Source: Prillingera fragicola (taxonomy: Eukaryota; Basidiomycota; Tremellomycetes; Trichosporonales; Trichosporonaceae). Taken from it: a stretch of DNA of 64,000 nt. The stretch is from NCBI GenBank assembly GCA_002335605.1, contig BEDY01000003.1:1736001-1800000 (forward strand), written 5' to 3'. The position numbers and the translations under genes were made by a program. Positions 33,948 through 45,508 of the stretch are shown one piece after another. The notes below the pieces were generated by a model that searched no databases, had not been told where the DNA came from, and was given only the letters and a program-made list of their open reading frames with translations. Each line of letters begins with the position of its first letter. Position 1 is the first letter of the stretch.

Positions 33948-35516
33948 ATATAGAGAACCGAGACAGTTGGGAGACGATATGGATAGACATTGCGCGGAAC
34001 GAGTCTCGTGTGCTGCCCCAGCCTCCGTCTGCGTGTACACCACTCACCCAATACTAACACATGCACGAGACCCAGTAAACGAACACATGCACGAGATGTG
34101 CAACAAGAAAGGGAGAGTGGAGGTCCACGATAGGCGAGCAAGCGTCGACGACAAACCCAAGAGCCGAGATATGAGATGCCGGATCCCACTATAGTCGCAG
34201 GTGGAGGCGGTTCCTGTCGCGTCCACTGGGGCGTTGGCGTGGCAGTTGAGCGGCCGTTGTGGTGCCTGCCTTTGGGCTCGTTTAATTGACACTTTCGCGA
34301 CTTGAAGTCGCCTGTATTGGGGCGCTAAGCCGGGTGCGTTGCTTGCTTGAAGAGCGTGGTTGGGATCAGTGCTTGCTAGGAGATGCTGGGGTGAAGTATT
34401 AAGTCCTGTAAGACGCTTTGATCGGCATCGTCGCGGTCTCGTTGTGCCAAGAGATTAGAATCTCGTGCTACCCTTGATCATGTCTGCTAGTCGGCACGTA
34501 TCTCAAGCACGCATGCCGCCTATCTGCAGATATACGCATGGACGAGGACTAAGGCTCAGAGCAGAGGCCAACCTCGAGCTTTATTGTACTTGGGCATCGA
34601 CGTGGCTCATTTTCGATCGTGTGACGCAGTGCCCAGATTGTCGACGTGCGCCGTGCTGTGATCGCTGTGAGTTCCTATTATGTCCGTCCTTTCGTATCGT
34701 ATCATACCTTGAAGCCTATGCGAATAGTGCAGGCCGTGCAGAATGACCACGGCCACTGTACTACCAGCCTGGCTGCTGGCTGCAAGCTGCAGGCCTTGCA
34801 AGCTGCATGTACCTTCTTCTTCTAGGACATTGGCAGACTGTACAGTCCCTGACTCCAGCAACTGACCGAACCGCGCAGACCCGTTGAGCGGGATCAAAAA
34901 GCCACCGCCATCGTCGCCACCGCGTCAGGCGCGTCGAAGGGCCAAGGCGCTTGCCCCACTTGACCCTGTGTGTGCAGTGGCCACGCTACTCCCTCCTGCG
35001 CCCCCTCCCTGTCCTGCTCGCTCCCGTCCTCCTTCCTTCCTCTCCGTCGTCGTCCTTCCCCTCACGCGTCGTTCGTCTTCTCTTCGTCTCACAAGACACA
35101 CCGCCACTACCCTCCTACCTTGTCATATCTAATCCTCCTCCCCTTGTCCTATCCAACTACCCCCTCACACACCGACCAACTCGGCCTGCCCTTCCTTTCC
35201 TTTGCTTTCTACGCCTCTACTACTTGAATTCTTCTTATTCTCTCTTGAAGAGGTAGGTACCTCTCAAGTCCAGGTGCACATCAAATGCCACGACATGCAG
35301 CAGCAGTGAAATGGATCATGGAGGTCTGAGCGCAGTGGCACTAAGGCGCCCAAGGCGCGCGTCTTCACCGCTTCTCCATACCCCTGTTCTGTTCCCTCGG
35401 CCTTGCTCGTGAGGTCACTCATCAGCACCACTCTCGAACGACACACCTCATCCCCTTCTTGCCACGACCTCGACAGCTGACCACTTGCAGGCAACGGCTG
35501 GCCCGACATCTACATC
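33948..35516. other. Intergenic region with VTS1 leader
   Basis: About 1.57 kb. From about 34980 to 35230 the + strand is strongly pyrimidine-rich, typical of a promoter-proximal leader here. A probable 5' UTR intron (35253-35490) is listed separately. The rest shows no gene. Confidence 0.55.
35253..35490 (+). other. Probable 5' UTR intron of VTS1
   Basis: GAAGAG/GTAGGT at 35247-35258 is a good donor. CAGCTGAC at 35474-35481 is the standard branch site, and CACTTGCAG ends at 35490, 26 nt before the ATG. All three signals match the coding-region introns of this window. Confidence 0.5.
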
Positions 35517-37675
35517 ATGGCCTCGTCGACTCTCCGCCCGCACCGCTCCCCGTCGCCGAGCCCCGGCCCAGCGCCACCCGTCAACCCGGCCAACCCGGCA
35601 AAGCTGACGCGCCAGTCGCTCGGCCCCCCCACGACCTCGGGCAACAACTCTGGCGCCGCGCGCGGGTTTGGCGCCCTCGGCTCGTCGCCAGGCAGCGGCA
35701 GCAGCTCGGGCAGTGGCCTCTCGCAGCCCCGCCACGTCTCGAGCTCGGTAGCCATGGGCCTCGGGTCCGTCGGCGCTCACCGCGACAGCCTTTCTCCCCG
35801 CCCCAACATGGGCACCGGTCGTGCTGTCAGCGGCAGCGCCGGCCGTCCCAGCTCGGAATTCTTGCCCACTGGCGCTGGACGCGAGCACGCACGCACCCCC
35901 GAGGCAGAGCAGATTGACCAGTGGTTCAAGCATCTCGCATCGTGGGAGGCCACTCTTGTATGTGCCAGGACAGAAACGTCGCATTGCTGACACGACAGGA
36001 GGAAATGGCCGCCGCCAGCACGGACCAAAACTTTACGGAAGAGCTGGGCGCTATTGAGCAGTGTAGGTGCTGACAAGGTTGGTGGATTTTGCTGACGATT
36101 GAAGGGTTCCGCGTTCTGTCCGAGGCCGAGCGCACTGCGGCTCTCTACTCTCTTCTCCAGCACTCTACTCCTGTTCAGATTCGCTTCTTCCTGAGCGTGC
36201 TCCACCACATGGCGCAGGCAGACCCCATGACAGCCATGCTGTCGCCCAGCCCGGCCGGCCCGGCGTCTATGCACGCCCAGATGGAGTCCAAGCTCGCTGG
36301 TATCGGGCTCAAGTCGCCTTCAGCTGGCGGTGGCTCGGGCTTTGCCGGTTCTCCTACGGGAAACCACTATCTCGCCCCCGAGTCGGCCTTTGACTCGAAG
36401 CCAAAGGTCCGTCAGAACCGCATTTCGGCCCCTGGCACTCTCACCTCTACGGAGGCACGCTGGTCGAGCCAGCTGGACAATGTGATGGAGCGCGGGCCCT
36501 CGCCTGGCCTTGATGAGCTTAGTGCGATCCGCAGCCGCAGCCCTCAGCCCGACCCTAGGCCTAAGAGCACCGACTTTGCTGGAGGCGCTGGATCTCACGA
36601 GCCAAGCAGCTACTCTCGCTCGACTACTCCTCGGCTCTCCACCGGCCCCGGCAGCCTTGGTCTTGGCCACCCCAGCGAGCACCAGCCCTCGCCTGGTGGC
36701 GCGAGCCCCTTGCTCAGCTCGGGCAACTGGGCCTCGATGGTCAACCCTCCCCTCAACCCCATGTACAATGACAAGAACGAAATCAACTCTGCCCTCAGCC
36801 TCGCAAACCTCCAGCTCGCTGCTGGCGCTGCTGCTGCGGCCAACCGGGTGCAGCTCGAGGATGCTGTCAAGTACCGTCGCCCATCCGGCGGACCGGGCTC
36901 GCAGCCTCAGAGCCGCAACGTCTCCGGCCACTCGGCGTACGGCGATGACGACGGCCGCACCTCTCCCTTCCCCTCGAACGGCAGCGCCTTTGGCTGGAAC
37001 TCGTCGGGCACTCGCAGCGGCGCCGACTTTAGCTCGTTGGGCCTTGGCGACCCCAACGCCACGCTCGCAAACCTCAACATGTCTCTTGCCAACGTTAACC
37101 TTGGCGGCCTTAACCCACTCGGTAACAACACTGCTGTCCAGATGCTCGCCCTTGCCCAGGCTCAGGCCCAGGCCCAGGCTGCTCAAGTCGCTCAGGCTGC
37201 GCAAGCTGCGCAGGCTGCCCAGCTCGGCTACGGTGGCTACCCCGGCGGTGGCCAGGGCTCGACGCTCAACGCGCCGCGCGCGAACCGCATCCCCTCCGGC
37301 CGCCGCAGCCCCATGCTCGGCGGCAGTCAAAAGGCAGGCTCCCCCGGCCCCATGCCCCAGCCCGCACAGGGTGGCGGCGGTGCCGGCGGTGGCGCCGGCG
37401 TGGCAGGCCCCGACGACGTGGACCCCAAGGTGCTCGAGGATGTTTCGCAGTGGCTGCGAGTGTTGCGTCTGCACAAGTACACGCCCAACTTTGAACGCTC
37501 CAACTGGCAGGACATGATCAAGATGGTCGACCAGGATCTGCAGGACAAGGGCGTGGCCGCGCAGGGTGCACGCAGCAAGTTCCTCAAGGTCTTTTACAAC
37601 GTGCGCACAAAGTACGACCTCCCCCACCCTCCCGGGCAGGAGGAGTACGCACCCGGCGTCGGCGGCAAGGACTGA
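35517..37675 (+). CDS. VTS1: SAM-domain RNA-binding protein VTS1 (Smaug family)
   Basis: Three exons (35517-35957, 35999-36062, 36105-37675) give 691 aa. A conserved N-terminal module spans about residues 131-200 (QIDQWFKHLASWEATL; EEMAAASTDQNFTEELGAIE; WFRVLSEAERTAALYSLLQH). A long Ser/Pro/Gly/Asn-rich linker with a Gln/Ala run (QAQAQAQAAQVAQAAQAAQ) leads to a C-terminal SAM domain at about 607-680 (VSQWLRVLRLHKYTPNFE; GARSKFLKVFYNVRTKYDL). VTS1 binds Smaug-recognition hairpins in mRNAs and recruits the CCR4-NOT deadenylase. Low-complexity regions suggest granule association. The antisense open frame is a shadow. Confidence 0.95.
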
Positions 37676-38145
37676 GCTGGAGGCTGCCGTGTATTGATGG
37701 TTTGAAAGTGTGCACGCAACGACGACAAGTAGCAGCAGCAAGCAAAGATAGAGTTGGCGGTAATGTGATGGATATACCCAATACCCAGTCGCGTGATCAT
37801 AGCATGGAACCCAACGTTTGAGAAGAGGAGCATAGTGGAAGTGGTCGCTGTGGATTCTGCAAGCAAGTCTCTTTCCTCCGTAGACCTGTGCATGCAGTCT
37901 TCGTGTTCTTCATGCCACGACATGCTCTCATGCCACTCTATGCTCTTATGCATCTTGAAATGCATCCACAGAGACTCAATAGAATGCAGCACCAGCAGAT
38001 TGAACCTCGCGCGCCACCATGCCGCCACTGACCGATATCGTGCCTGGCTGACAAAAGTTGGCCACCATCCATTGCCTTTGCCGCCCAATCTCTTCTCTCC
38101 CCATTCACCCACACAAACAACAAAACCCAGCCACAACCGCAACCG
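37676..38145. other. Intergenic region VTS1-DPH2
   Basis: 470 bp between tandem genes. A CATGCCAC-type string recurs at 37912-37935 (CATGCCACGACATGCTCTCATGCCACTC). Nothing else was seen. Confidence 0.5.
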
Positions 38146-39917
38146 ATGTCGGCAATCGACACATACTCGCACGCCCTCGAGGAGGAGGTGCCCGACCACG
38201 CAGAAGCAGGGCCCAGTAGCATGGGCGACGCTGCGGCCGCGCTGTCGCTGGACAAGGCGTTTGACATCGAGAACACGGCAAAGCTCATCTTGGACGGAGG
38301 CTACAAGACTGTGCGTAGCTAGCCTGCTGGCCGTAGATACAGGGGGGCTGACGTTTAGATTGGCTTGCAATTCCCAGACGAGCTCCTCCCCTCGAGCGTG
38401 GGCGTGTATCGCGCGCTGCAGCGGCGTATTGGCGCTTCGGGGGCGCAGAGCTACGTGCTCGCTGACAGCACTTATGGGGCGTGCTGTCCCGATGTGCTGA
38501 GCTGCTTGCATTTGCCTGCAGACTTGCTGGTGCACTATGGACATGCGTGTTTGACACCGTATGTATTGATCAAAGAAGGACGGGGAGCTGACAAAGCAGA
38601 ACCGACGCCCTGCCCGTGCACTATGTGTTTCCCCGGCGCAACCTCGATGTGGCCGCTGCAGCCACCGCGCTGGCAGAAGCGAGCAAGGAGGAGATTGCCG
38701 ATGGAAAGAAGGGTGTCGTGGTCGTCTGGGACGTGAGCTACGACTGGCTCGCTGACGAGATTGTCAAGACGCTCGGGGCGGCTGTGGATGTGCCCGTGTC
38801 TTTTGCGGCCATCAACAGGCCTGGGATTCCCAAGAAGGATGTTAACGGAGAGGCTGTTGCTGTGCCATTCGACACATCCTGTGCCTCCGGATCGTGCGCT
38901 ACGGGTAGTTGCTCGACCGCAGCGAACGGCGAGGACGCGGGCGAGCAGGCGTGCAGCTCGGGCTCGTGCGGCACCGGCGGCTGTGGAAGCGCCGTGCCCC
39001 GTCCAGCATCAACCGACAAGGGCAAAGCTCCCGCACTGCGCTCCATTGACCCTCCCGCCGGCGTCGACATGGCAGACTGCGTCCTCTGGTACCTCGGCGA
39101 CGAGGGAAGGTCACTCATCAACCTCCAAATGACCCACGCATCCAACCCCCTCTACGCACACTCGACCGACTACCCTGCCCACGCGGTCCACCGCACGACC
39201 TCGCGTCTCCTCTCGCGCAGGCTGTTTGCGCTGCACCAGGCGCTGGCAGCCGACGTTTTCGGTCTTGTGGTTGGCAACATTGGTCTTGCGAGCTCCAAGC
39301 CGCTCGTGGCTGCGCTGCGTGAGGCGCTCAAGCGACACCAGAAGAAGAGCTACACTCTGTCGGTTGGACGTTTGAATCCGGCCAAGCTGGCAAACTTTGC
39401 GGAGATCGAGTGCTTTGTGCTCATTGGATGTGCCGAGGGTGGCGTCGTCGACTCGAAAGACTTCCTGCGGCCCATCATCACCCCTTATGAGCTCACACTG
39501 GCTCTGCGGGGCGCCGAGTCGTGGGACCCATCACTGTGGACGCTGGATCTCGGCAAGGTGCTCGACTCTGCCCAGCCGGACGGCGACGCCGACACCGAGG
39601 CCAAGAACGCGGACAGTGACGAGGAGCTCGAGTTCTCCCTCGTCACAGGCACCTATCGTACGCGCCGCACGTTTGGCGCCGGCGGAGCAGCCACTGACGC
39701 GCCCAAGGCGATCGACGGCGCGACAGACGGCGTCAAGGACCTCACCCTCCGCGGCGACTTTACGCTCGCCAAGCTCGAGAGTGCCGGAAGCCAGTATTTG
39801 GCCAGTCGCGAGTTCCAGGGTCTGGAGCCGAGGTATGGTCTCGATGAGCCGAGTGTGCTCGAGCAGGGACGCAGTGGTATTGCCCGTGGCTATACCGAGG
39901 AGAAGACCAAGGATTAG
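38146..39917 (+). CDS. DPH2: Diphthamide biosynthesis protein 2
   Basis: Three exons (38146-38310, 38359-38558, 38600-39917) give 560 aa. Family blocks are IGLQFPDELLPSSVGVYRAL, YVLADSTYGACCPD (about 87-100; Cys ligand region), VHYGHACLTPTDALPVHYVF, VVWDVSYDWLADEI, VLWYLGDEGRSLINLQM, VGRLNPAKLANFAEIECFVLIGC and PIITPYELTLAL. DPH1-DPH2 form the 4Fe-4S radical enzyme that adds the 3-amino-3-carboxypropyl group to a histidine of elongation factor 2. Residues about 213-253 hold a cysteine-rich Ser/Gly insert (SCASGSCATGSC; ACSSGSCGTGGCGS) between conserved blocks. Confidence 0.96.
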
Positions 39918-40311
39918 CTTGGGGGAGGTGATGCATTGCATTGTCATTGTCGCGATGCGGTGAGGAGCCGTTTGCCATGCGTCATCATGTGTGCGTAGGG
40001 CACGAGGCTGACGTGTTGACTGCGGTTCATGTTGACGTGAGCTGTGAGACCGTGATGTACGCGATTGTGTGGGTGTGGGTGGTTGTTGTTCGTGGGTATA
40101 TCCGGTCAACTATGTATATCCAGGATGAACTCCATCACTGCTATCATTGTTGCCCATCTCGAGCAGCTACGTGACCGTCTTCCCCTCAGATAAATTCATA
40201 ATTTTACTCGCTACTCGTATACCTCTCACTGTTGCTCGTAAGGTGCTTGTGCACCCTCGTCTTCTGCCAATCCAATTAATTCAACCCATTGCAAGACTGC
40301 ACCTCTCAACT
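39918..40311. other. Intergenic region
   Basis: 394 bp between tandem genes. AT-rich near 40190-40215 (TAAATTCATAATTTTAC), probably promoter sequence. Confidence 0.5.
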
Positions 40312-40949
40312 ATGTCCTCCTCGGTCGACGTCATCGTAAGCCAACTGTTCGAACGAGACCCTCCAGTTCTCGAGCCCGGTACGGCAGTATGGGACAAGAA
40401 GCTGGTCAAGGACATTGAAGGATTGACAGAGCATAGTTTTGTCATCGCCGGTAAGTGACACTGATCTCGTTCTCATGGCTCGATGTCGAGGAAGGAATCT
40501 GACAAGGCAGCGCTTCATCTCGCCAACGACGACATTGACCGGTGTCACAACATTGCCCAGGCAAGCGAGGGAGTGGGTATGAGCCTGGCAGGCTATCTAG
40601 CGGTGTTGACAATGCAGGACGCAACTGCGGATTTACTTCACGCAACCCTCCACCGCCGAGAAGGTGCGTGATTATTGCTGGTTGTGTGATTCGTTATCAG
40701 TCCTGACAACGTACAGGCGACTATTGGAACTCCAAGTAGTACGCAGACGCACATGGTAAGGCCATACTGACTCATTCCAGTTGGTTTAACCGCCTCGGTC
40801 CGCACCCACTCGTGCCGTCAAAGGCCAAAGCCAAGGCATTTGTCGACTCATGTGAGAAAGCGACCTCTGGTAACGACGACGCATTGCGAGAGCAGCAGTG
40901 GGAGGAGCTCAAAGCTCTCGTAGAGTGGACCCGCGCCAACTGCAAGTAG
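40312..40949 (+). CDS. Small conserved fungal protein of unknown function
   Basis: Five exons (40312-40450, 40511-40572, 40618-40663, 40717-40735, 40781-40949) give 144 aa. The spliced reading is smooth: an N-terminal helix (VDVIVSQLFERDPP), NDDIDRCHNIAQASEG, DATADLLHATLHRREGDYWN, then WFNRLGPHPLVPSKAKAKAF and a helical end (QWEELKALVEWTRANCK). The string LHA-LHRREGDY-NS-WF-R-GPHP recurs in short uncharacterised fungal proteins (recalled pattern). No catalytic residues are evident. Exon 4 is only 19 nt, and without its splicing the frame would end at the TAG at 40736-40739. Confidence 0.75.
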
Positions 40950-41415
40950 AGGTACATGCATTGTGTGAGCTCGTTACCAGTCGCCCGGTCCATCACGGCC
41001 TTGGTCGGCGGCGACGCGGCCCTGGATTCGAAAACGGACCTTGGAAGGTGGCTGCCGAGCCGTGGGCTCGAGTTCCGCATTGTGGTGGCCCCGCTGCTGT
41101 CCAGTCGTGACCAATGTGAACTGGCGACGTAGATAGCATGACATGCAGTGTGTTGATGCACTACACATCTACTACCAGTAACCGCGAACGAGTGACGGCG
41201 CTTAGCCGAGAACGTTGGTCGCCGCAGTGATTACGCTCCCCACCTCCACTACCAGATCCCGCGTGTGTCGGCCACTCTGCCAACTTTTTGACGACGCTCC
41301 GTCGACACACCACAACATTCACCACGTCCAGCGCAACCAACCGCCAACCCGAGTCTCTACTCTCCCCCATCTCTACACCCGCCGGTCACGGGGTTGAGCG
41401 CCGATCCAGCTGACA
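40950..41415. other. Intergenic region
   Basis: 466 bp between tandem genes. No repeat, RNA gene or recognisable frame. Confidence 0.5.
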
Positions 41416-42806
41416 ATGGCCACGGCTGCGCCTACCCTCTTTGGCGATGTGTCCATCGTGAGTGACTTTGCCTCTCACGCGAGCACCTGCGCGGATACCG
41501 CCGCTCCTTCCCTCTGCTGTTACTCATCAGGACGCTCGCTGACCGTGCTCTTCTTCGTGACTTGCGTCACTGCATCTTAACCTCTGCTTCATGCCACCCT
41601 CCTCGTCGCCATCACCACGCCATGCGTCACATACGCCGCTCTTCCCCCGCACATGTTCATCAACATCAACTCGGATGACCACATGTAGGACCACGCCGTC
41701 GCGGGCTTTGGCGCCGGGACAGTCGCGACGCTCGTAATGCACCCGCTCGACCTCGCAAAGGTCCGTTTTCAGCTCGCCGACAAGAAGCCCAACGCTCGAT
41801 TCGGTCATGCGCTCGCGAGCGTGCTGCGCGAGTATGTAGCTGCCGACGGATGGCGCGGACTGTACCGCGGTCTCGTGCCCAACCTTGTCGGTGGAGCGGG
41901 TAGCTGGGGTCTTTATTTCTTGTTGTGAGTAGTCCAGGGGACCGGCGGCTGTCCAGGAGCTCTGTCATCTGCTTGGCGATTCAGACTCGAGCAGCCAATC
42001 GTGTATGACGTCGCGAGCGCCGCTGACGACCCAGCTACAACATGATCAAGAAGAACATGCAAGGCGGCGACCCAACCTACCGCACCTCGGCAGGGCAGCA
42101 CCTCCTAGCCGCCGCCGAGGCCTCGGCAATCACTGCCATGTTGACAAATCCCATCTGGGTCGTCAAGACGCGTGTCTTTGCGACCCCTCATCACCACCCA
42201 AACGCGTACAACGGCCTCTTCTCGAGCTTTGCTCGCATCTACAGGGCAGAAGGCTGGCGCGGTCTGTACCGCGGCAGCTTGCTAGCGCTCGTCGGCGTCT
42301 CCAACGGTTCGATCCAATTTGCGACCTACGAGGAGCTCAAGCGGAAACGTATCGAGAGCAAGCAGAAAAAGTTTGCTGACAAGGGCATCCCGTGGAGGCA
42401 CGAGGACGAGAAGCTTGTGAGTGGCGCGGTGGGGAGCGCGAGGAGGTTGAGCTGACGTCGCAGTCCAACACCGAGTACATTCTCGCTTCCGGAACGTCAA
42501 AGTTTGTCGCCATCGCTTTGACATATCCGTACCAGGTCGTTCGCGCTCGTATCCAGGTGAGTTCGCTTTTGTGTGAGATCGAGGCTGACATGACAGAACG
42601 GCACAACACCAAACCTGACTATCCCTCGCGTAATTTCCCAGGTCTGGCGCGGCGAAGGCATGCTCGGCTTCTACAAGGGCCTGGGCACCAATGCCCTGCG
42701 CATCCTGCCGGGAACTTGCACGACGTTTGTCGTTTACGAAAACTTGACGTGGTTCTTCAAGCGCATGGCCGTCAGGCGGCAGGAGGACAAGGAACGGTTG
42801 GTATAG
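41416..42806 (+). CDS. FLX1: Mitochondrial FAD/folate-type carrier (SLC25A32/FLX1 family)
   Basis: Five exons (41416-41457, 41689-41924, 42035-42416, 42464-42556, 42597-42806) give 320 aa. Three carrier repeats: HPLDLAKVRFQLAD, TNPIWVVKTRVFAT and TYPYQVVRARIQN. Between them are GLYRGLVPNLVGGAGSWGLYF and the PIWVVKTR segment typical of FLX1 and human SLC25A32. These proteins move FAD, or folates in animals, across the inner membrane; the sequence alone does not decide the substrate. An internal CCCAG at 42640-42644 looks like an acceptor but lies within coding sequence. Intron 1 (41458-41688, 231 nt) is long for this genome. Confidence 0.9.
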
Positions 42807-43036
42807 CCTTCACTCCTTCACCTCTAGACCATCTTGCAGCACACAGCACGCTGCCCGCCTCGGCACTCTCCACTCTAGCATCATAGACCAGCATACCTAG
42901 ACCCCTAATGCATTTGCAATCAAGCGATCCCAGCTGCCACAGCCTAAGAAACACCATGTTCATCGTGATATTCTAGTCTCGGTATCTAGTCTCCGACATC
43001 CCCAGTTACAATCTCATACACTTCCCTCCACTCAGT

Positions 43037-45210
43037 CTAAGGACGACGGCCATCAACGATAGAGTCGGCATCGTAGATGTAGTCATCGAGGCAATCGCTC
43101 GCAAAGTTGGTCTCGCCAATGAGCGTGTGCATCGAGCTCACAAATGCGTCCAGCGAGCACAGGCCGTCCTCGTCCTCGCCACACCCGTTGATGGTGTGCA
43201 GGGGTACGGGGGCATCGTTGAGAATGACACGGACAAATGAATGCTTGTTGCTCGCGGGCTTGGGAGGAGGTGTGCCCATCGCGCCAGTTGGGGAAGAGGC
43301 AGGGCTTTCCATGGGCTTGCCCTCCTCCTCCTCGTCATCGTCGTCGTCGTCGTCGTCACCGTGACGCTTCTGCCTGGCCGCCCTGCCCTCGATCTCGGCG
43401 TCAATACCCTCGCCGCCGCCCTCGCCCTTGCCAGCAAACGGCCACCAGGATGCGAGGTCAGGCAAGCCACCTGCCGACTCCTTGTGGTCCTCCTCATCGC
43501 TGGCCTTGTGAGCTGCAAGATCTGAGTCGCACTCCAACACTTGAACCTGGAGGTTGGTGGCGAACGGGCAGAACTTTGACGACACAAAGGACCAGTCGTG
43601 AGGAATCTTGTCCAGACGAGGGGTACCAGAGGCCGAAAAGGTGGTCAGGTTCATGGCGGGCAGAAGCTGGGCAAAGGTGGTGTCGTGCGTAAAGTCGACA
43701 TAGAGTGGGTCGTTGAGCGGGAAGTGAACCTTGTCGTGCAGCGTCGAGTTGATGGACGAGTTGAAGGTCGTGATGGGCGTATGGGTGAGACGGGCGGTGA
43801 GCTCCTGGAGCCAGCCGAGACCCTCGGCACGCGCGACGGGCGAGCCGAACGAGGCACCGTACCACCAGTAAATGTCGTTGCGGTACTGGAAGCCTGCCCA
43901 CTCCTTCTCGGTGAAGAGGTCGCAGAAGGCAGAGTAACCCAGTGCGACGGTCTCATACGCGCACATCTCCTGCATGTCCTTGACGTCCTCGATCGTGACA
44001 TCGTAACCGTCCATGTGCTTCTGGACGCGCTTGCGAGCGTGCTTCAGGTAGACGGCGTCCCACTCGTCGAGCTTGGCCTTGACGACAGGGTAGACCTTGA
44101 GGTCGTTGGGGCACGAGTGGTAGGGCGCGAGCGAGCAGTTGAACCCAGGCCACTCGATCATCACCTCGAGATTGTACTGGTCCTCGATGGGGATGCCAAA
44201 GAAGCCAGTGGCAAAGTTCTGTGCAGAGCGGAGCATGCGGTCCTGGCTCTCGGTACGAAAGACAGGCTTGCGGCCCTTCATCTTGTCCAGAAGGAAGCCA
44301 TACTTGATGCGCGCGGCGGCGCCGAGGTTGAACAGCTGGCTACGTCCAAAGGGCGTGAGCAGCTCGGCGCCGAGCTTGTACTTCCAGCCGTTGAGGAATT
44401 CAAGGCTCTTTGTCGCCTTCCACCCAGCCTTGCTCTTGAGCCTGGCGGCGAGACCAGCAGGGCCAGTAGGACGCGAGGTAGGGTAACGCGCGCCGTGACG
44501 CTGAAGCCAGTGCATAGACTGAAGCTCGCAGTGGCCAGGAATGAGCTCGGTACTCTTCTCCTCCTTCAGACCATGACTCTTGACACTGTAGTACGGCGAC
44601 AAGTTGCCCCAGTGCTGCGCAATAATAAAGTCAGACTTTGAGCCACCAGTCTTCGCCGGCGGAGGGACAAGGGGCGCGACGTGAGTGTGCAGCGGTGCGA
44701 CGGGAGCGGTGGCAAGAAGGAAGGCCCTGGCTGTGTCAGAGGGAAGGTGTCCAAGCAACGCTACAAGAACTCACTCGGAGCCCGTTGGTGTAGGGCCAGC
44801 GTATCCGACACTGCAAGTCAGCACAAGTGTAGTGACCCCCGTAAGAATACCTACTTTGAGGGGAAGTTGACGTTGTCCGACTTGACGCCCGGAGTAGGCC
44901 ATGCCTTTACGACTGCTTCCTTGAGCCACGCAGGGAATTTATCCCAGCTCTCAAACTCGTTGCGGCGATAGTAGCACACACCGGCGCCGAATGCCGCGAG
45001 TGGGATGATGGTGAAAAAGGCCACGCAGAGCCAGAGGAATGGACGGCGACCACCGCGACGACGACGCTTGACAAACGTCGCAGGGGTTGGCGAGCCAGGG
45101 CGAGCCTCGTAGCGGGGAAGGAGGGGCTCATCAACGGTGTCGCGAGTGGGTTGGAGCTCGTACTCGTCAGCTGCCTCGGCCAGGTCTTCTGGCTTGTCAC
45201 GGTAGGACAT
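43037..45210 (-). CDS. Membrane-anchored histidine acid phosphatase
   Basis: Three exons (44855-45210, 44775-44810, 43037-44726) give 693 aa. Residues 1-56 are a cytosolic tail ending in a basic cluster (KRRRRGGRR). A signal-anchor helix lies at about 57-80 (PFLWLCVAFFTIIPLAAFGA), giving a type II topology. The catalytic RHGARYP is at about 205 and the proton-donor HD (VDFTHDTTFAQLL) at about 474. Other family blocks are PVFRTESQDRMLRSAQNFA and sequons such as NCSL and NLTT. Related enzymes release phosphate from phytate or other organic phosphates at the cell surface. A Ser/Asp/Glu-rich insert (about 545-610) interrupts the C-terminal part. The last intron uses the AG at 44727-44728, keeping GAG-GCC in frame. 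Confidence 0.9.
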
Positions 45211-45508
45211 GGTGGTCGCTGCCTTGTAGGGCCGGCGGTGTGCGGTTGGGTGTAGAGGAAGAGACAGTAGTTGTGGCCACTGAACAGTTCGACAGCAACA
45301 GGCAGTCCCAGCAGCACGCGCAGTGGCGGAGGCGGCACACGACGGCGGGACGCCCGGGCGCTGGGGTCACTCGGCGGAGATTGCCATCAACTCCGTGTAG
45401 GCCGAGGAGCCGATTGTCACCGACTCGGGCCGCCCAGACGCAACGTGTGGTTTAGAAAATATCCCTTCCAGTCGACTCTCTCGACACTTGTCCAACATTC
45501 CAGTCATC
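45211..45508. promoter_or_regulatory. Divergent promoter region (acid phosphatase / YAH1)
   Basis: 298 bp separate the opposite ATGs, so both promoters must overlap here. A PHO-type CACGTG is not present. CACGACGG and CACACGAC strings are seen but not assignable. Confidence 0.4.

Noticed and set aside
36320..37741. 473-codon minus-strand open frame
   Set aside because: It is the antisense shadow of the GC-rich VTS1 linker. VTS1 has clear domains on the + strand.
42640..42645. Acceptor-like CCCAG in FLX1 suggesting an extra intron (42597-42644)
   Set aside because: The sequence before it reads as in-frame carrier protein (NGTTPNLTIPRVISQVWRGEG) with no stop, so it is exon.
45211..45508. PHO-like regulatory site upstream of the acid phosphatase
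   Set aside because: No CACGTG core is present on either strand.
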